The notes: generated by a model not told the origin, from the letters alone. Shown: positions 25,846-36,872, counted from the first letter of the stretch. The stretch is 55,139 nt of DNA from Pirellulaceae bacterium (GCA_018402565.1 JAGYIQ010000016.1:1-55139), one strand, 5' to 3'. Program-made: numbers and translations.

Positions 25846-26830
25846 TTGGGCGCAGCTCCCGGCCTAGCGACCGTGCATTACTCCGGCCGTTTAGACGACC
25901 GCTCCAGCGGCGGCGACAGGCATTTGGCCGTTGCGATGACCGGATCTCAGGTGGCGTCCGCCCAAGCGGGTGGTTGTTCATGCCGTCAGTGTATCAGGGG
26001 TCACTGGCTGATGTACACCAACCAAGCCCCGATGCTGCTGGACTCCCTTCGCTCCGTGGCTGGCAGTGAAGCGTCCGCGTGCAGGCGCTGCAAGCATTCG
26101 CCAACTGCAATGCGGACCTGTCGCACCGGGGCCCGTGGACTTGCGGGCCCAGCGATTCCCAAATGCCGGCGGCGTGATGACGCCTACGGCCAACGGCGGG
26201 GGCGTGTCGGGCGTGTCCCGGGCGAGCGGTGGCACATCGGGCAACTCTGCTGAAGGGCGGCGTGGTTTGTGCCGGACGCCACGCAGCCGCGTGCCACCAT
26301 GGGGGCTTGGGCAAGGGAGTGGGCAGCGGGATGTCTTTCCCGACCAATAGCCACTACGGCGGCAACTACTACGGGCGCAAACAACCATGGGTACGACTTG
26401 CAGATGGGCACGCCCAGCACCGCCTATCTGCTGAACTTAAACCGAGGCGGCGATTACTACGACAACAGTTCGTACTACGGCGGCGGGTCGAACCTGTCTG
26501 TTTTTGACGGCCCCAACATTGTGTTCCCGCCACCGCCCGGGTGGCTATCGGCCCTCCGACTGGACCACCGTCAACAATAACCTGAGTTCAACTTCCCACG
26601 GCAACCACCAACGTCGCCAACTACACCTACGGTGGACCTTCGCTTTCTGTGCACGGCGACACGGTCATCAATAACTGGCCCAGCTGATCCCGGCAACCCC
26701 TATCCACCACCTCAGCCGGCCCGGGACGGACAAGACGGCGACCCCGGGCGGCTGACGCTGATGGCGTGCCAGGCAGAAACGACCCGACCGATGTAATCAG
26801 GCGGAGCCACCGACGGCTCTGATGGGCGTG
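25846..26830 (+). pseudogene. Gly/Asn/Tyr-rich structural protein, frameshifted
   Basis: Collinear fragments in different frames include LATVHYSGRLDDRSSGGDRH (from 25846) and a Gly/Asn/Tyr-rich stretch (26300-26560: SHYGGNYYG, RGGDYYDNSSYYGGGSN). A collagen-like RDGQDGDPG follows near 26715. They look like one minor virion or fibre gene with many frame breaks. The end is uncertain; a short GGCGG/CCGCC hairpin with TTT at 26834-26853 may terminate it. Confidence 0.4.
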
Positions 26831-26833
26831 GGA

Positions 26834-27093
26834 GGCGGCTTCCTTCCGCCTTTAGGCTAGAGCAAACTTTGAATTTTTGGGACCGGCCTGTTTTGCACCG
26901 CCCTCAGTCACACCCCCGCCTGAAGGTTGGATACCGAAGTCCCGTCTATTCCCACTACGGCAGCCTTAGACCCCGGATGACTGTACCGTCACGCTGGGCG
27001 GCTGTGGACAAGACCGTTGTAACGGAAGGTGCAGGGCTAAAACGGACGTTGATGGTATTCGGGCAAACCGCGTCACAGTCTCTTGTGCCCAAG
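26834..27093. other. Degraded or non-coding stretch before copy 5 of the element
   Basis: After the weak hairpin at 26834-26853 there are short frames that do not join convincingly, for example 26869-27102. It may be the damaged end of the preceding gene or a small separate gene. No regulatory site is clear until the element at 27094. Confidence 0.3.
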
Positions 27094-27110
27094 AGGCAAT
27101 AGATTAGAGG
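27094..27110 (+). promoter_or_regulatory. GGGCAATAGTC element, copy 5 (variant)
   Basis: AGGCAATAGATTAGAGG keeps GGCAATAG and the TAGAGG end, but has AT instead of TC after the core. It lies 6 bases before the ATG at 27117. This copy is in the frame-damaged region, so some differences may be consensus errors. Confidence 0.45.
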
Positions 27111-27116
27111 GCTCAC

Positions 27117-29690
27117 ATGGCTAAAAACAAGCGGTATTCCCTTTCAAGGCTCGCCCGATGCTATCGCGGCTGCGGCGACGGCCCATGCTGCCGACGCCCA
27201 AACGGTTGGCTACAAGGCTGCGGCCCGTGAGGCAAGCCCAAGCGGCGGCGAACCGAAGCGTACGGGCAAATGCAGTCCACGCTGTACGGGCAGCCCGCCA
27301 ACTTTGCGCAACACGTTTTCCAACAACTACGGCATTTACGGGCAGGGCTACGAATCCCTCGCCCCAAGGCATGGGGAACTTGGCAAATGCCGAGGCCAAC
27401 GCCACCTCCAATCGCCAAGCCTCCATGGCGGCAGCAGAACAGGCCCGTCAGCAGGCGTTGGGCCAAATGGGGTCGGCGGCTCTGGCGGGGTACGGCAACG
27501 CTGCACTCAGCGCCCAGCAGTCATTCTGCCGCCCAGCAAACGGCAGTGAGCCAAGGCTATGTCCGACATGGCGATGGCCAACCAAGCGGCACTGTCGCAG
27601 TATGGTGTCGGGCGTGATCAGTCCCTTGCGGGGCTGGGAGCCTCTTACGCCAGCGCTGGCGTGGGTCTGGCGAACGCCAACTCTAACTTGGCACAAGCGT
27701 ATCAAGGGCTTGGGTCTTCAGGATCAAACGCTTACGCACAACTCGCCGCTGCACCCTGGCGGCAGCGCTGGCTCGCAGTTGGGAGTGGCCGGCACCAACG
27801 CTTTGGGCAATCTGCGAGGCACTGCGGCCAGCGTTTTGGGTGGCCTAGGACAGTCTGCCAACAATGCATTCCGAGCACGCGTCGGCGGTGCGGCCAGTGG
27901 GGCGATGGGCAACATAGGCCTCGGTGCCACGGCAGGCAGCCGGAAACTTGGGCAGGGCTGGAGCGAGATGCCATTTCCAATCTGGGCGGTGCTATGGGAA
28001 CTGCCGTCGGGGGCGTTGGGCAATCCGCCAACGCCGCTCTAGCCAATCTTGCTTCCGCTGGTCAGCAGACGCTTGGCAACCTGGGCATGGCCGGCGGCAA
28101 CATGCTGCCAGGGGTGTTCGGCAACGCTGCAGCCGATGTGGCTCGGCGGGGCGATGAACTATACCCGCGACATCGGAAAGCTGGGGCTTGCGGATCGCCT
28201 TGCTATGGCTCGGGCTGAACGTGGCCAGCCAAGGAATGAACGCCATCGGTGGCGGAGCGGGTGGTGGGTTCTCGCCGTCTGGCCCAGGCGGGCAGATTGC
28301 CTCCGGCGGGTACGAAAGCGGGGCTAGCGGCGGCCAGAGCGGCATGGCAGCGCCGGGTCTGGCGGCGGGATGGAAGGCGAGGGAGGCCCCGCCGTGGTAC
28401 ATGGCTGGCCCGCAGTTCTTTGACGGCGGCAGGATGGGGGCCTGGGCGGCCTTGCCAACTCTGGCGTCAACTTGCGGCGCCACGGGCTCTGTAGCAGACC
28501 AAGCGGTTCAAGGGGATCGCACGGACATCGCCAATGCGTCGGCGGCGGGCGCAGAACCGGCTCATGGGCATGAACGTGATGGGCAACCAGTCCATCTACG
28601 ACGCCACCTCGCAGGGCCAGCGGGCCATCTCTGACAAACGCCGCCGCCGGGGCGGCAGGGTTTGGGTGGCTTGGCGTCCTCCAACGCCGCAGTAGGAAGC
28701 AATAGCAACCGCTTGGCTGGCGACATGCGCGACAGGCAGAACGTGGGGCGCAGGACGTTTCTGGCTCACTGACGCAGGGATATGACTACTTGGGCCAGAC
28801 CGGAGCGGACGGTTACGGTGGAATCAACGCCGCACTTCAGGGCGGCTTCGGCGGCCTAGATAACCTCGCTGCCAGCATCGGCAGCCAAGGGCAGTCCACC
28901 TTCGGAGGGCTGGACTCGCTGCGCGACTCCATGGTTAACAGCTCGGTTCTCAACAGCCTGAACCAAAACTACGGCACCGGGCTCGCCAGCACTTACTTCT
29001 ATGTACGAGCAGTCTCGGTTTGACCCAGCCAACATGCTGTCGCAGTCCTACGACCAGCTTGCCGGCCTGAACTCCCAAACGCTCGGCGCTGGCGAGCAGG
29101 GCATGTCGCAGTTCTATGACTCGCTGGGGCCAGCCACTGACTTCAGCCAGTATCGCAATCCGATGCTGGCTGGCTTCGACAACGTCACGGCCGGTCTTCT
29201 CAACGCCAACCAGAACACCCAGAACCTGTGGGACAACAGCCCAGGCGCCACGCAGTTCCTGACGCCGGCCGACCGCGTGCGTCAACAGACCGCTTCCGTC
29301 CTCGCCAAGCGGCAGCAGACGCCTTGCTGGGGAGAGCGTAAATGCTGACCTACCAACACGCGCGCACCGCCGCCACGCCGCCAATCTCGGATGACATGCG
29401 GGCTAGTGCAGTGCGCGGACTGACGGACGCAGTACGGCGGCCAAGGCGACCTGTACCGCCCTTGGCCCAGCAGAATGCAGCTGCCGTGGACCGTGCGGCC
29501 CAAGACGCCAACGCCGACTTTCTTTCCCAGTGCCCGAGACGCACAGTCCCAGATGCAGCGCTGCGGCGGCATGCAGCAAATGGCTCAGTACCGCCAGCAG
29601 GACTCCGACCTCGCCAGGCGCCAGCTTCAGGACACATTTGGGCGGGTGAGACAACGCCTACGGCATGGTCAATAGCGTATTGAGCGGGTT
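27117..29690 (+). pseudogene. Ala/Gly/Gln-rich internal virion-like protein, heavily frameshifted
   Basis: ATG 27117 starts MAKNKRYSL. Collinear fragments in three frames share repeats such as NLANAEANATSNRQASMAAA (27.4 kb), GVGLANANSNLAQAYQGLGS (27.7 kb), ALANLASAGQQTLGNLGMAG (28.1 kb) and LGAGEQGMSQFYDSLGPATD (29.1 kb). They would form a helical Ala/Gly/Asn/Gln-rich protein of roughly 850 residues, like virion proteins that are ejected or line the tail. Frames change roughly every 100-300 bases. The precise end is uncertain. Confidence 0.5.
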
Positions 29691-29696
29691 GTTCTA

Positions 29697-30150
29697 ATGC
29701 AGCAAATCAATGTCGGACTCCCCCAGGCTCAGGGCTACACGCCCGCCCAGACGCGGGCCGGGTTCAACACCGCTATGGCCCGAGCGCACGCCACGGCCGA
29801 CCCGCGTTTCAACCTGAAGCCCCTGGACCAGGCCGGCGTGTCGCGCCGGTCGGGGGCAGCAGATGATGGGCAACATCTCTGCGGCGAGGAACCTCGCGGA
29901 CGGCGTGGCCAAAGCGTACGCCATGCCGATGCAGGATGCGTCCAATAATGCGGCCTTGAATCTTGGGCAGCAGCAGGCTGAAGAGGGGCTGGGCCTTGGG
30001 GCTGGCGCTATCGCCGCCCAAGACCGCTACAGCGCTACGCCAGCCGCGCTTCAGCGGCAACAGGACATGCGGAACTTTACCGGCGGCCTGCTAAATGGGC
30101 TGCTTGGCAGCTCGGGCGGCGGATTTCTTAACGGCATGTTGGGGTTTTGA
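29697..30150 (+). pseudogene. Virion-region protein with one frameshift
   Basis: ATG 29697 begins MQQINVGLPQAQGYTPAQTR. The frame changes near 29850 to MMGNISAARNLADGVAKAYA and runs cleanly to 30150. The restored product is about 150 residues, Ala/Gly/Gln-rich, ending in a Gly/Leu-rich segment (LLNGLLGSSGGGFLNGMLGF). One single-base shift is needed; this is the last frame break before a long run of intact genes. Confidence 0.6.
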
Positions 30151-30152
30151 CA

Positions 30153-30419
30153 ATGAAACTGGACTTGGATCTGGACGAAATGCTGGACGGCTTCACCCGG
30201 GATGGGATGAAGAAGTTCGTCAAGAAGCTGCTCACTGCCAGCGATGCAGAAGAGCGGAAGATTCTTCGCCAGCTTGGCAAAGACCAAAAGAACGACCTTG
30301 CCGACTTGGATGAAGAGATGCACGGCAAGCCCAACGTCCCCAAGGTCACGGACGATGACATGCCGTATGAGGGCGACGATGAGCTGCCCGATGTTCCCAA
30401 GAAGAAAGGCAAGAAATAA
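30153..30419 (+). CDS. Small charged protein, 88 aa
   Basis: ATG 30153 was chosen; a TTG six bases earlier is less likely. The N-terminal helix (KLDLDLDEMLDGFTRDGMKK) is followed by acidic and Lys-rich stretches ending KKKGKK. It overlaps the next ATG by one base. Likely a minor virion or assembly protein; unknown family. Confidence 0.6.
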   Translation: MKLDLDLDEMLDGFTRDGMKKFVKKLLTASDAEERKILRQLGKDQKNDLADLDEEMHGKPNVPKVTDDDMPYEGDDELPDVPKKKGKK

Positions 30420-31747
30420 TGGCCGTCGCCAGCCGGTTCGATGATGTCGCGCGCTCGCTGATGGGCATTATGCCCGACCAGCCGCGACTGGCGACTCTCT
30501 TGTCGTTGGCCGCTGATGACCCTGCCCTCCAGGCCCGGCTCGCCTCAGTGTTAGACCTGGACCCCGGCTCCACCCAAACCCGCGCGCTCCTGTCCATCCT
30601 TGCCGACACCACCAGCCTGACCGACCTCTCGCCGGCCGTGAGCCGGATGGCTCCCCCGGCTCGGCCGTCGCTGGATCAAAGGATGGCGAGCGACCCCAAT
30701 ATCTTGGGGACTGTCATGGAGAACATCGACCAACTCCCGCCCGAGATGGCTAACCGCGTGCGTGGCGGGGATGGTGTGGTCGAAGCGTATCAGATGCTTG
30801 CCGATGCCGGTGGAGACTTGGCGGGCCGGCTAGGGGCCTCTGCACCGCCCCGGCAATTGAACTTGCCGATGGGCGACGATCCCGGGACGGCCATGATCCC
30901 ATTCGGCGTACGTGGCGGGGGCGCGCCCGTGGGCGGTCCGCGTGGCTCGGGGGTTACCGTTCCTGGGCCAACCGGACTCTCTACCCAGGTCACTCCCCGC
31001 CCGGCTCTGCCTGGCCGTGGCCCGCGTCGGCTGGAGACGACCGCTGGCGTTCCTGAAGGACCAGTGAATCCTCGCCAGGCTACCGCTGCGGACGCTACCC
31101 GCCGACCCACTCCGAGGCTGGAGTCGCCTGACGTTGTGACGGAACGCCGCGCCATGGAAGCGCTGGAGGACGCAGTCAACGCCGACCGCGTTCGTCCTCG
31201 CGGCCCACAAGAAAGCATGCTGGACCGCGCCCGCCAGCGTGCGTCCGATGTCATTCGGGGCTCTGCTCTCCCGGCCACTGCGGCTGTCCTTGGCACTGCT
31301 GCCTATCAGCTTCTGCAAGACGGCGCCAATCGCATGCCCGAGGCTGAAAGCGCGCAGGACGAGTACACGCCCGTGCCAAATATTACTTCCCAGCCGCAAG
31401 CGTATTCCGCTCCGCGCCCAATGGTCCCCAACGTGACTCGCCCACCTCGGGCGTTTAGCACTGCGGACCTGGCGGCTGAGACTTCCCCGCCGCCGGGCGT
31501 GGCAGTCCAAGACGAGTCGATCACCATGGATTATTCCCAGATGGCTCGGGACAAGATCCGCCAGGCCAATGAGATTCAGTTGCGTGAAGGCCGGATTACG
31601 CCTGAGTCGGCTGCCTTGACCCGCGAGGCGGATGCCTTGTACCAGCGGGCGGCCGACGCGCGCCGGGAAGGTTTCCATCCGCCGATCATGCCCGTTGAAA
31701 TGCAGAACCAAGAGACGAGCGCCATTCGGGCCAGGAGAGCAGGATGA
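30419..31747 (+). CDS. Internal virion-like protein, 442 aa
   Basis: An N-terminal helical domain (residues 1-140) is followed by a Pro/Gly/Arg-rich linker (160-250). A hydrophobic helix (ALPATAAVLGTAAYQLL, near residue 285) comes next, then a charged helical C-terminus. Intact and coupled by overlap to both neighbours. The mix of low-complexity linker and potential membrane-active helix is typical of proteins ejected with phage DNA. The assignment is inferential. Confidence 0.55.
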   Translation: MAVASRFDDVARSLMGIMPDQPRLATLLSLAADDPALQARLASVLDLDPGSTQTRALLSILADTTSLTDLSPAVSRMAPPARPSLDQRMASDPNILGTVMENIDQLPPEMANRVRGGDGVVEAYQMLADAGGDLAGRLGASAPPRQLNLPMGDDPGTAMIPFGVRGGGAPVGGPRGSGVTVPGPTGLSTQVTPRPALPGRGPRRLETTAGVPEGPVNPRQATAADATRRPTPRLESPDVVTERRAMEALEDAVNADRVRPRGPQESMLDRARQRASDVIRGSALPATAAVLGTAAYQLLQDGANRMPEAESAQDEYTPVPNITSQPQAYSAPRPMVPNVTRPPRAFSTADLAAETSPPPGVAVQDESITMDYSQMARDKIRQANEIQLREGRITPESAALTREADALYQRAADARREGFHPPIMPVEMQNQETSAIRARRAG

Positions 31748-33129
31748 GGAACGCAGAGCAAGACGCCATGGGCCTCCGGCAGCTTGAGCTGGAGCGGGAT
31801 CTGATTGCCAGCGGCATGGACCCCGCCGAGGCTGAGATGGTGGCCGCAGAAGAGGTCCTTGGCCTCCCCGCCCAGCGCCGGGCCCGCGAATCCATGGGTG
31901 CTGCACGGGCCGCTGCGCCTCCCGTCAGTTACGGCAATGCCGCCACCTTGGACAATCTGGACGGCATTACCTCAGAGCTGGTGGTGGAAGACATCCTTGG
32001 AGGCCCACGCGGGCGGCCCTCTGTCCCCCAAAGCGAGCGCGTGTTCCAAGACGATCCGACCATGGGCATGGCCGGTCAGGTTGCCGCGCGTGAAGAGGAA
32101 GCGGCCGAGAACTGGGCTGCACGGGGGCAAGATTACGGCGACCCCGATCCCGCCGCGCGAGGCATGGTATCCACCTACAATCCCGCCACGGGCGAAGCGG
32201 GGTATTCGGTGGCCTACCCACAGAAGGAGGATTTCCCGGAAGGCATCCCCGATGGCCGCCCAGGTGTATATGGCGCGCGACCTGACCTCCGCCGGCCGGT
32301 CATTGACACCGCCACCGGCCAGCCCATCCAAGGAACCAGCAAATACGAAAAGACTGTGGTGATGGGTCCGGAAGGCCCTGTCGAAGTCTACGCTCCCAGC
32401 AATGAGTTTCGGCGGGAGCTAGGCGAGCGAGCGGCTCGCATGCGCACCCGCCGGCTGGCGTCTCGCGCTGGCTATGACCCAATGACCGCAGCCGAAATGG
32501 CTACATCCGGCGAGCCGCAGAACTTGGATCGGCTCCGCGCCGAAGGCGATGCCATCCGCGACATGGAGCGGGACGCTCGCCGGCAGGCTTTGGTTCGACG
32601 CCGCATGGCCCAGACCAATCCGCTGGAATACATGAACCGCACCGACATCAGCGACTGGAATCGCATGGTGGCTGCGGACGGCATGCTTCGTCGGGGCTAC
32701 CGTGGGGCTACTCCGTTGGATGTGCAGGGGGCGCACAATAAGCAACTGACAGAACTTGGCCTACGTGTTGCTCAAGGGCAGGGATTCCAGCAACTGACGC
32801 CGGAACAGCGGCAGCTGGTAGAGATTAAGGCGGCCGAGGCCGAGAGGGGCGTGCCGGCCGAAGAGCGTGCCGCTAAGTACCGAGACGCTCCGTCTGTGCA
32901 TCCGTCCGAAGCGACGATGGTGGACGATTACGTGAGCGACCTGTACTCCACGCCGAACTCTGCCATTGCATTTGGGGGCACTTCTAGCTCATTCACCGCC
33001 AAAGAGCAGCAGCAGACTGTTGACTGGCTGGTCAATGAAAAGGGATACCGTCCCGAAAAGGCGCGACAGATTGTTGATGGCATTGCCCGCAAGCGCAACA
33101 GCCAATCTTGGTTTGGCAACTCGCAATAA
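31744..33129 (+). CDS. Internal virion-like protein, 461 aa
   Basis: This encodes 461 residues from ATG 31744, overlapping the previous stop. It is highly charged and helical, Ala/Arg/Glu-rich, with no hydrophobic segments and no recognised enzyme motif. It lies between two other large virion-region genes. Probably part of the internal core or ejected protein set. Confidence 0.55.
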   Translation: MRNAEQDAMGLRQLELERDLIASGMDPAEAEMVAAEEVLGLPAQRRARESMGAARAAAPPVSYGNAATLDNLDGITSELVVEDILGGPRGRPSVPQSERVFQDDPTMGMAGQVAAREEEAAENWAARGQDYGDPDPAARGMVSTYNPATGEAGYSVAYPQKEDFPEGIPDGRPGVYGARPDLRRPVIDTATGQPIQGTSKYEKTVVMGPEGPVEVYAPSNEFRRELGERAARMRTRRLASRAGYDPMTAAEMATSGEPQNLDRLRAEGDAIRDMERDARRQALVRRRMAQTNPLEYMNRTDISDWNRMVAADGMLRRGYRGATPLDVQGAHNKQLTELGLRVAQGQGFQQLTPEQRQLVEIKAAEAERGVPAEERAAKYRDAPSVHPSEATMVDDYVSDLYSTPNSAIAFGGTSSSFTAKEQQQTVDWLVNEKGYRPEKARQIVDGIARKRNSQSWFGNSQ

Positions 33130-36100
33130 TGGCGCGCTCCCCGCTGTTCGACATCTTTGATCCCTACGGGGAACTGGACAGCCAAGCCGAGCTTGGGCTG
33201 TTGGATGACGAAGAATATCTACTCCAAGGGCCCGTCAGTCTTCGCAAGCCCACTATCTCCGACCTCATGCCCGAGGAGGAGAAGGGCGGCCTGCTCAACG
33301 CCCTCGCCCAAGCTGGTTCTTCTGGCCTGAGCTGGGCTGGTTATCTGCTTGATACCCCCGGCGCTCTGGTGCGCGGCACCCTAGCTGGCGATCCGCTGTC
33401 GGCTTTTGGTTCGTCTGAAGACCGCGTCACCGGCCGGGATCTGCTGCGGCAGTGGGGCGCAGCGGACGAAGAGGATACGTGGGGCAACTTTGGGACGGGC
33501 TTGCTGACCGAAGTCGCTTTAGATCCCTTAACCTACGGCACTCTTGGCCTTTCCCAGCTCGGCAAGGGGGCTCTCAGCCAAGCCGGCAAGGCAGCCCAGG
33601 CGGCGGGGTTGCTGCGGAACGAGGCCCTAGACTCAATCACGCGGGTCAATCGCCTTCGTACTGGACGGGGCCTGCAAGCATACGACGATGCAATCCCCAC
33701 TCCGCGTGTCCGCGAGGGCCGCCGGCTGGCTACCCCTCAATCCTTGCTGGATGAGATCGTTGATCCTGCTGCCCGCCAGGCTGCTGAAGCTCGCCTAGCC
33801 CAGCAGATGGAGCGGTTCGGCGCCACGGACATGGACTCCGCCATCGGGGTGCTGGACAACTTCCGTGTTCCCGGAACGAACATCGGGTTTGAGATCGGCG
33901 GCGGTGGGCTCGGGGACTCGCTCGCCCGGACATTCGATGCGGCTGGTGATTTCACCAAGCGTGCCCCGGTCATCGGGAATGTGACGCGGACTGCCGCCGC
34001 GCTGTTCGACACCAATGTCGGCGGCTTGGGGACTCTGAGCAATGACTTAGAACTTACCAACGATTTGCAGGTCAACAAGCGTCTGGCCAGCCGCGCCGCC
34101 AGAGACGCACAAGCAAACGTCCTCCGCGAGTACACCGGCCTACAGCAGGCCGCTCGCAATGCCACCGTCCCCGAGACAGTGACCTCGGGCTATCTTGCTG
34201 GGCAGGCTATCCCAGAGGAACTGCGTACGTTTGAATCGCAGCCGCTGTTTAACGCCCTGACTGACTACGTTAACGCTCCGCGTCTGCCCGGCCCAACTCT
34301 CACGGGCCAGCAAGGCTTTAAGTCCACGGGCAATGAGGTGGCCGACTGGGTGCTGGAGAACGTCCCAGAGTTTCGCGCCATCAGAGATTATTTTGATGCT
34401 CTCGGGCCGAATGCTCGGGCCGCTGCGGCAGAAGTCGGCCTGCCTGCGCCGTTCAATCGCTCGCGCGGGTCTGGGGGCTTTCTGCCTCGCCAGTTGCGGT
34501 GGTTTAGCGAACCCCGGCCCCCCGAGATTCCCGGGGGTGCCCCCTACGAAGCGCGCAACTGGGGGCGGGACGAGCGAGCTTTAAGCGTCCGCGACAACTT
34601 TGGCCGGTCCCGCGACGAGGCTTATGACCTAGCTGGTGGCGAACGGGTGTTCCGCTACCTGACAGGCGGGACGGACGGCGTGATCGACGCTGCCCAGTTG
34701 CAGCAGAATCTCATCGGTGCTAACCAGGCCACCCGGCGGCAGTTGATTGATAAAGCCTTGGATACGCTTGGCGCCTATGATCCGGTCGCCTTCACCCGAG
34801 GGGGTACTGCACGGCCGTATGACCACGTACTGCCCGATCTCTATCGCTCCCGCCGGTTCCAGCGTGCGGGTCGGACCATGCCTGCTGGCCAAGCCGGTCC
34901 CGCTCCGCTCACCCGCAGGCAACGAACACTGCGGGATGACGCACTGCGCGACATCGACGGCCGGTACGAACGTCTTGCAAACCTGTTGCAGAACGCCGAT
35001 ACGCAGTTTGCCGAACGTGGCATCGGCATCTTCGACACTCCGAGCTGGAACAATGCCCTTCGCTATGAGATGGGCCAAGCGACCAACCGGGCCAACTCAA
35101 ATCAGTTGTTCGACATGCTCCTCCGGCGGTCGGACAACCAAGCTGCCGCAAATGTCGCTGGCGGTGTGAATGTCCCGCTGGCCCAAGCGGCGCGGGAGCT
35201 TGGGTTCGACACTCGCAACTTCCGCCAGCGCTGGCAGACGGAGATGAATGCGGATGTGACCAACTACTCCGTGCCCCGGCGGATGGTTGATGCGATGAAG
35301 TCACTCACTCAAGAGTCTCGCTTGGCCTCGCCCGAGCGCAGCCTGCTTGGGGCGATGGACCAGTTCACCAACGCCTTCAAGGTCGGGGCTCTCGCCAGCC
35401 CGGCCTTCCATGTGCGGAACGCCTATAGCGGTGCATACAACGCCGCCACCCAAGGCGCCTTTAATCCGCTGGACTATATCGCCGCGTGGCGGGCAAGCCA
35501 AGGCAACCCTCTTCCCTTGGGCCGGCGGTTGGTTCGGGACAGGCGGTCGCCCTACTACGGCATGGACCCGGCTGATGCGGCCAGAGAATTCCTCACTGAG
35601 ACTGGCGCCCAACGGGTTTCCACGGGTAATGTCCTCTCCGACATCTCCCAAGCAGAGGACCCTTCCACCGTGCAGGGCCTGTATACCGGCGCGAGCAATG
35701 AGGCCAATGTCGGGCAGGCAGCACGCGAGCTGCTCACCGGGCGTTCTGGGCGAACGTGGGGTGAGTTTGCAAACGACTTCTTCCGTCTGCGTGGGGTTGG
35801 GTTTAATCCCCAGGCCCGAAACACCAATCCGCTCCTAGTCTTGAACGACTCTGTCGGCCAGAGCGTGGAAGACATGCTACGGACAGGCACGTTCTTGAAC
35901 CAAGTCCGCAAGGGCATCGATCCCGCCGTGGCCGGCGACATGGCCCGGCTCACGCAATTGGACTATTCACCGCAAGCTTTTACGGGGTTTGAGCGCAACG
36001 TCATGAAGCGCATCATGCCGTTCTATAGTTTCCAGCGGCAGATTTTGCCTTCTATCGCAGACAACATCCTCTATCGTCCCGGCGGCTTGCAGGGACAGAC

Positions 36101-36872
36101 GATCCGAGCGGTGAGCCGAGGGTCGGAGCCAAGCGAGGACAACTTCGTTCCGGAGTACCTGCGTCAGTCCGCCGCTATCCCGCTGCCCGAAGGCTGGCCC
36201 TCCCTACTGGGAGGCGAGCCGGCCGAAGGCTTGCAGCGGTACATCACCAACATCGATCTGCCGTTTGAGTCCACGCTGAACCTGTTCACCCCCGGCGTCG
36301 GGTCCACGCTGTCCTCTAGGATCGCGGACTCTGCCATGAAGACCGGGTCCAACATCTTGGGTCAGACCAACCCGCTGATTAAGGCGCCGCTAGAGTTCAT
36401 CACCAACCGGCAGCTCTACACCGGCCGGGAGCTGTCTGACCTTTACTCAGTGCTTGAGCAAGACCTTGGCCCCATCGGGCGACCCTTGGAGCAGGCGGCA
36501 ATTAACTTTGTGCCGTTCGGTGCGCGGGCCATCAGCATGTACCGCCAGCTCAACGATGACCGGCTGGATCCCGTCGATGCCCGGATGAAGGCGGCGTTCA
36601 ACGTCTTGGCGGGCGTGAAGCTGACCGACATCGACCAAGAGCGGACCCAGCGGTTGGCAGCCAGGGAGATGCTGAACAAGATTCTGGAGACAACCCCCGG
36701 CGTTCGCTCCTATGAGAACATCACGGTGCCGGAAGACGCCTTGGGCCAAATGCCCCAAGAGCAGCAGCGGCTGTACTTGCTCTATCGCATTCTGCAAAGC
36801 GATGCCGCCAAGCGGGCACGCGAGCGCAAGGAATCGGCCCTAGACCCGCTGGAAGTGCTAGGAGCTATCTAA
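33129..36872 (+). CDS. Very large internal virion protein, 1247 aa
   Basis: ATG 33129 overlaps the preceding TAA; a GTG at 33108 is possible. This is the longest gene in the window. It has an N-terminal region with LLNALAQAGSSGLSWAGYLL, a central region with AFHVRNAYSGAYNAATQGAF, and a conserved-looking block near residues 900-980 (NDSVGQSVEDMLRTGTFLNQ, RIMPFYSFQRQILPS). From memory such blocks occur in large ejection or internal proteins of short-tailed phages. No lytic transglycosylase motif is evident. It converges with the integrase gene, overlapping it by 15 bases. Confidence 0.65.
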   Translation: MARSPLFDIFDPYGELDSQAELGLLDDEEYLLQGPVSLRKPTISDLMPEEEKGGLLNALAQAGSSGLSWAGYLLDTPGALVRGTLAGDPLSAFGSSEDRVTGRDLLRQWGAADEEDTWGNFGTGLLTEVALDPLTYGTLGLSQLGKGALSQAGKAAQAAGLLRNEALDSITRVNRLRTGRGLQAYDDAIPTPRVREGRRLATPQSLLDEIVDPAARQAAEARLAQQMERFGATDMDSAIGVLDNFRVPGTNIGFEIGGGGLGDSLARTFDAAGDFTKRAPVIGNVTRTAAALFDTNVGGLGTLSNDLELTNDLQVNKRLASRAARDAQANVLREYTGLQQAARNATVPETVTSGYLAGQAIPEELRTFESQPLFNALTDYVNAPRLPGPTLTGQQGFKSTGNEVADWVLENVPEFRAIRDYFDALGPNARAAAAEVGLPAPFNRSRGSGGFLPRQLRWFSEPRPPEIPGGAPYEARNWGRDERALSVRDNFGRSRDEAYDLAGGERVFRYLTGGTDGVIDAAQLQQNLIGANQATRRQLIDKALDTLGAYDPVAFTRGGTARPYDHVLPDLYRSRRFQRAGRTMPAGQAGPAPLTRRQRTLRDDALRDIDGRYERLANLLQNADTQFAERGIGIFDTPSWNNALRYEMGQATNRANSNQLFDMLLRRSDNQAAANVAGGVNVPLAQAARELGFDTRNFRQRWQTEMNADVTNYSVPRRMVDAMKSLTQESRLASPERSLLGAMDQFTNAFKVGALASPAFHVRNAYSGAYNAATQGAFNPLDYIAAWRASQGNPLPLGRRLVRDRRSPYYGMDPADAAREFLTETGAQRVSTGNVLSDISQAEDPSTVQGLYTGASNEANVGQAARELLTGRSGRTWGEFANDFFRLRGVGFNPQARNTNPLLVLNDSVGQSVEDMLRTGTFLNQVRKGIDPAVAGDMARLTQLDYSPQAFTGFERNVMKRIMPFYSFQRQILPSIADNILYRPGGLQGQTIRAVSRGSEPSEDNFVPEYLRQSAAIPLPEGWPSLLGGEPAEGLQRYITNIDLPFESTLNLFTPGVGSTLSSRIADSAMKTGSNILGQTNPLIKAPLEFITNRQLYTGRELSDLYSVLEQDLGPIGRPLEQAAINFVPFGARAISMYRQLNDDRLDPVDARMKAAFNVLAGVKLTDIDQERTQRLAAREMLNKILETTPGVRSYENITVPEDALGQMPQEQQRLYLLYRILQSDAAKRARERKESALDPLEVLGAI

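Noticed and set aside
28690..28710. GGAAGCAATAGCAACC as another promoter-like element
   Set aside because: It matches only GCAATAG, lacks the GTC and TAG parts, and is not near a gene start.
22290..29860. Programmed ribosomal frameshifting in the tail genes
   Set aside because: There are far too many shifts, in both directions and without slippery heptamers at the junctions I examined. Consensus indels explain them better.
30830..31906. 358-codon minus-strand frame
   Set aside because: Antisense to an intact virion-region gene, Arg/Gly/Ala-rich without motifs; a GC shadow.
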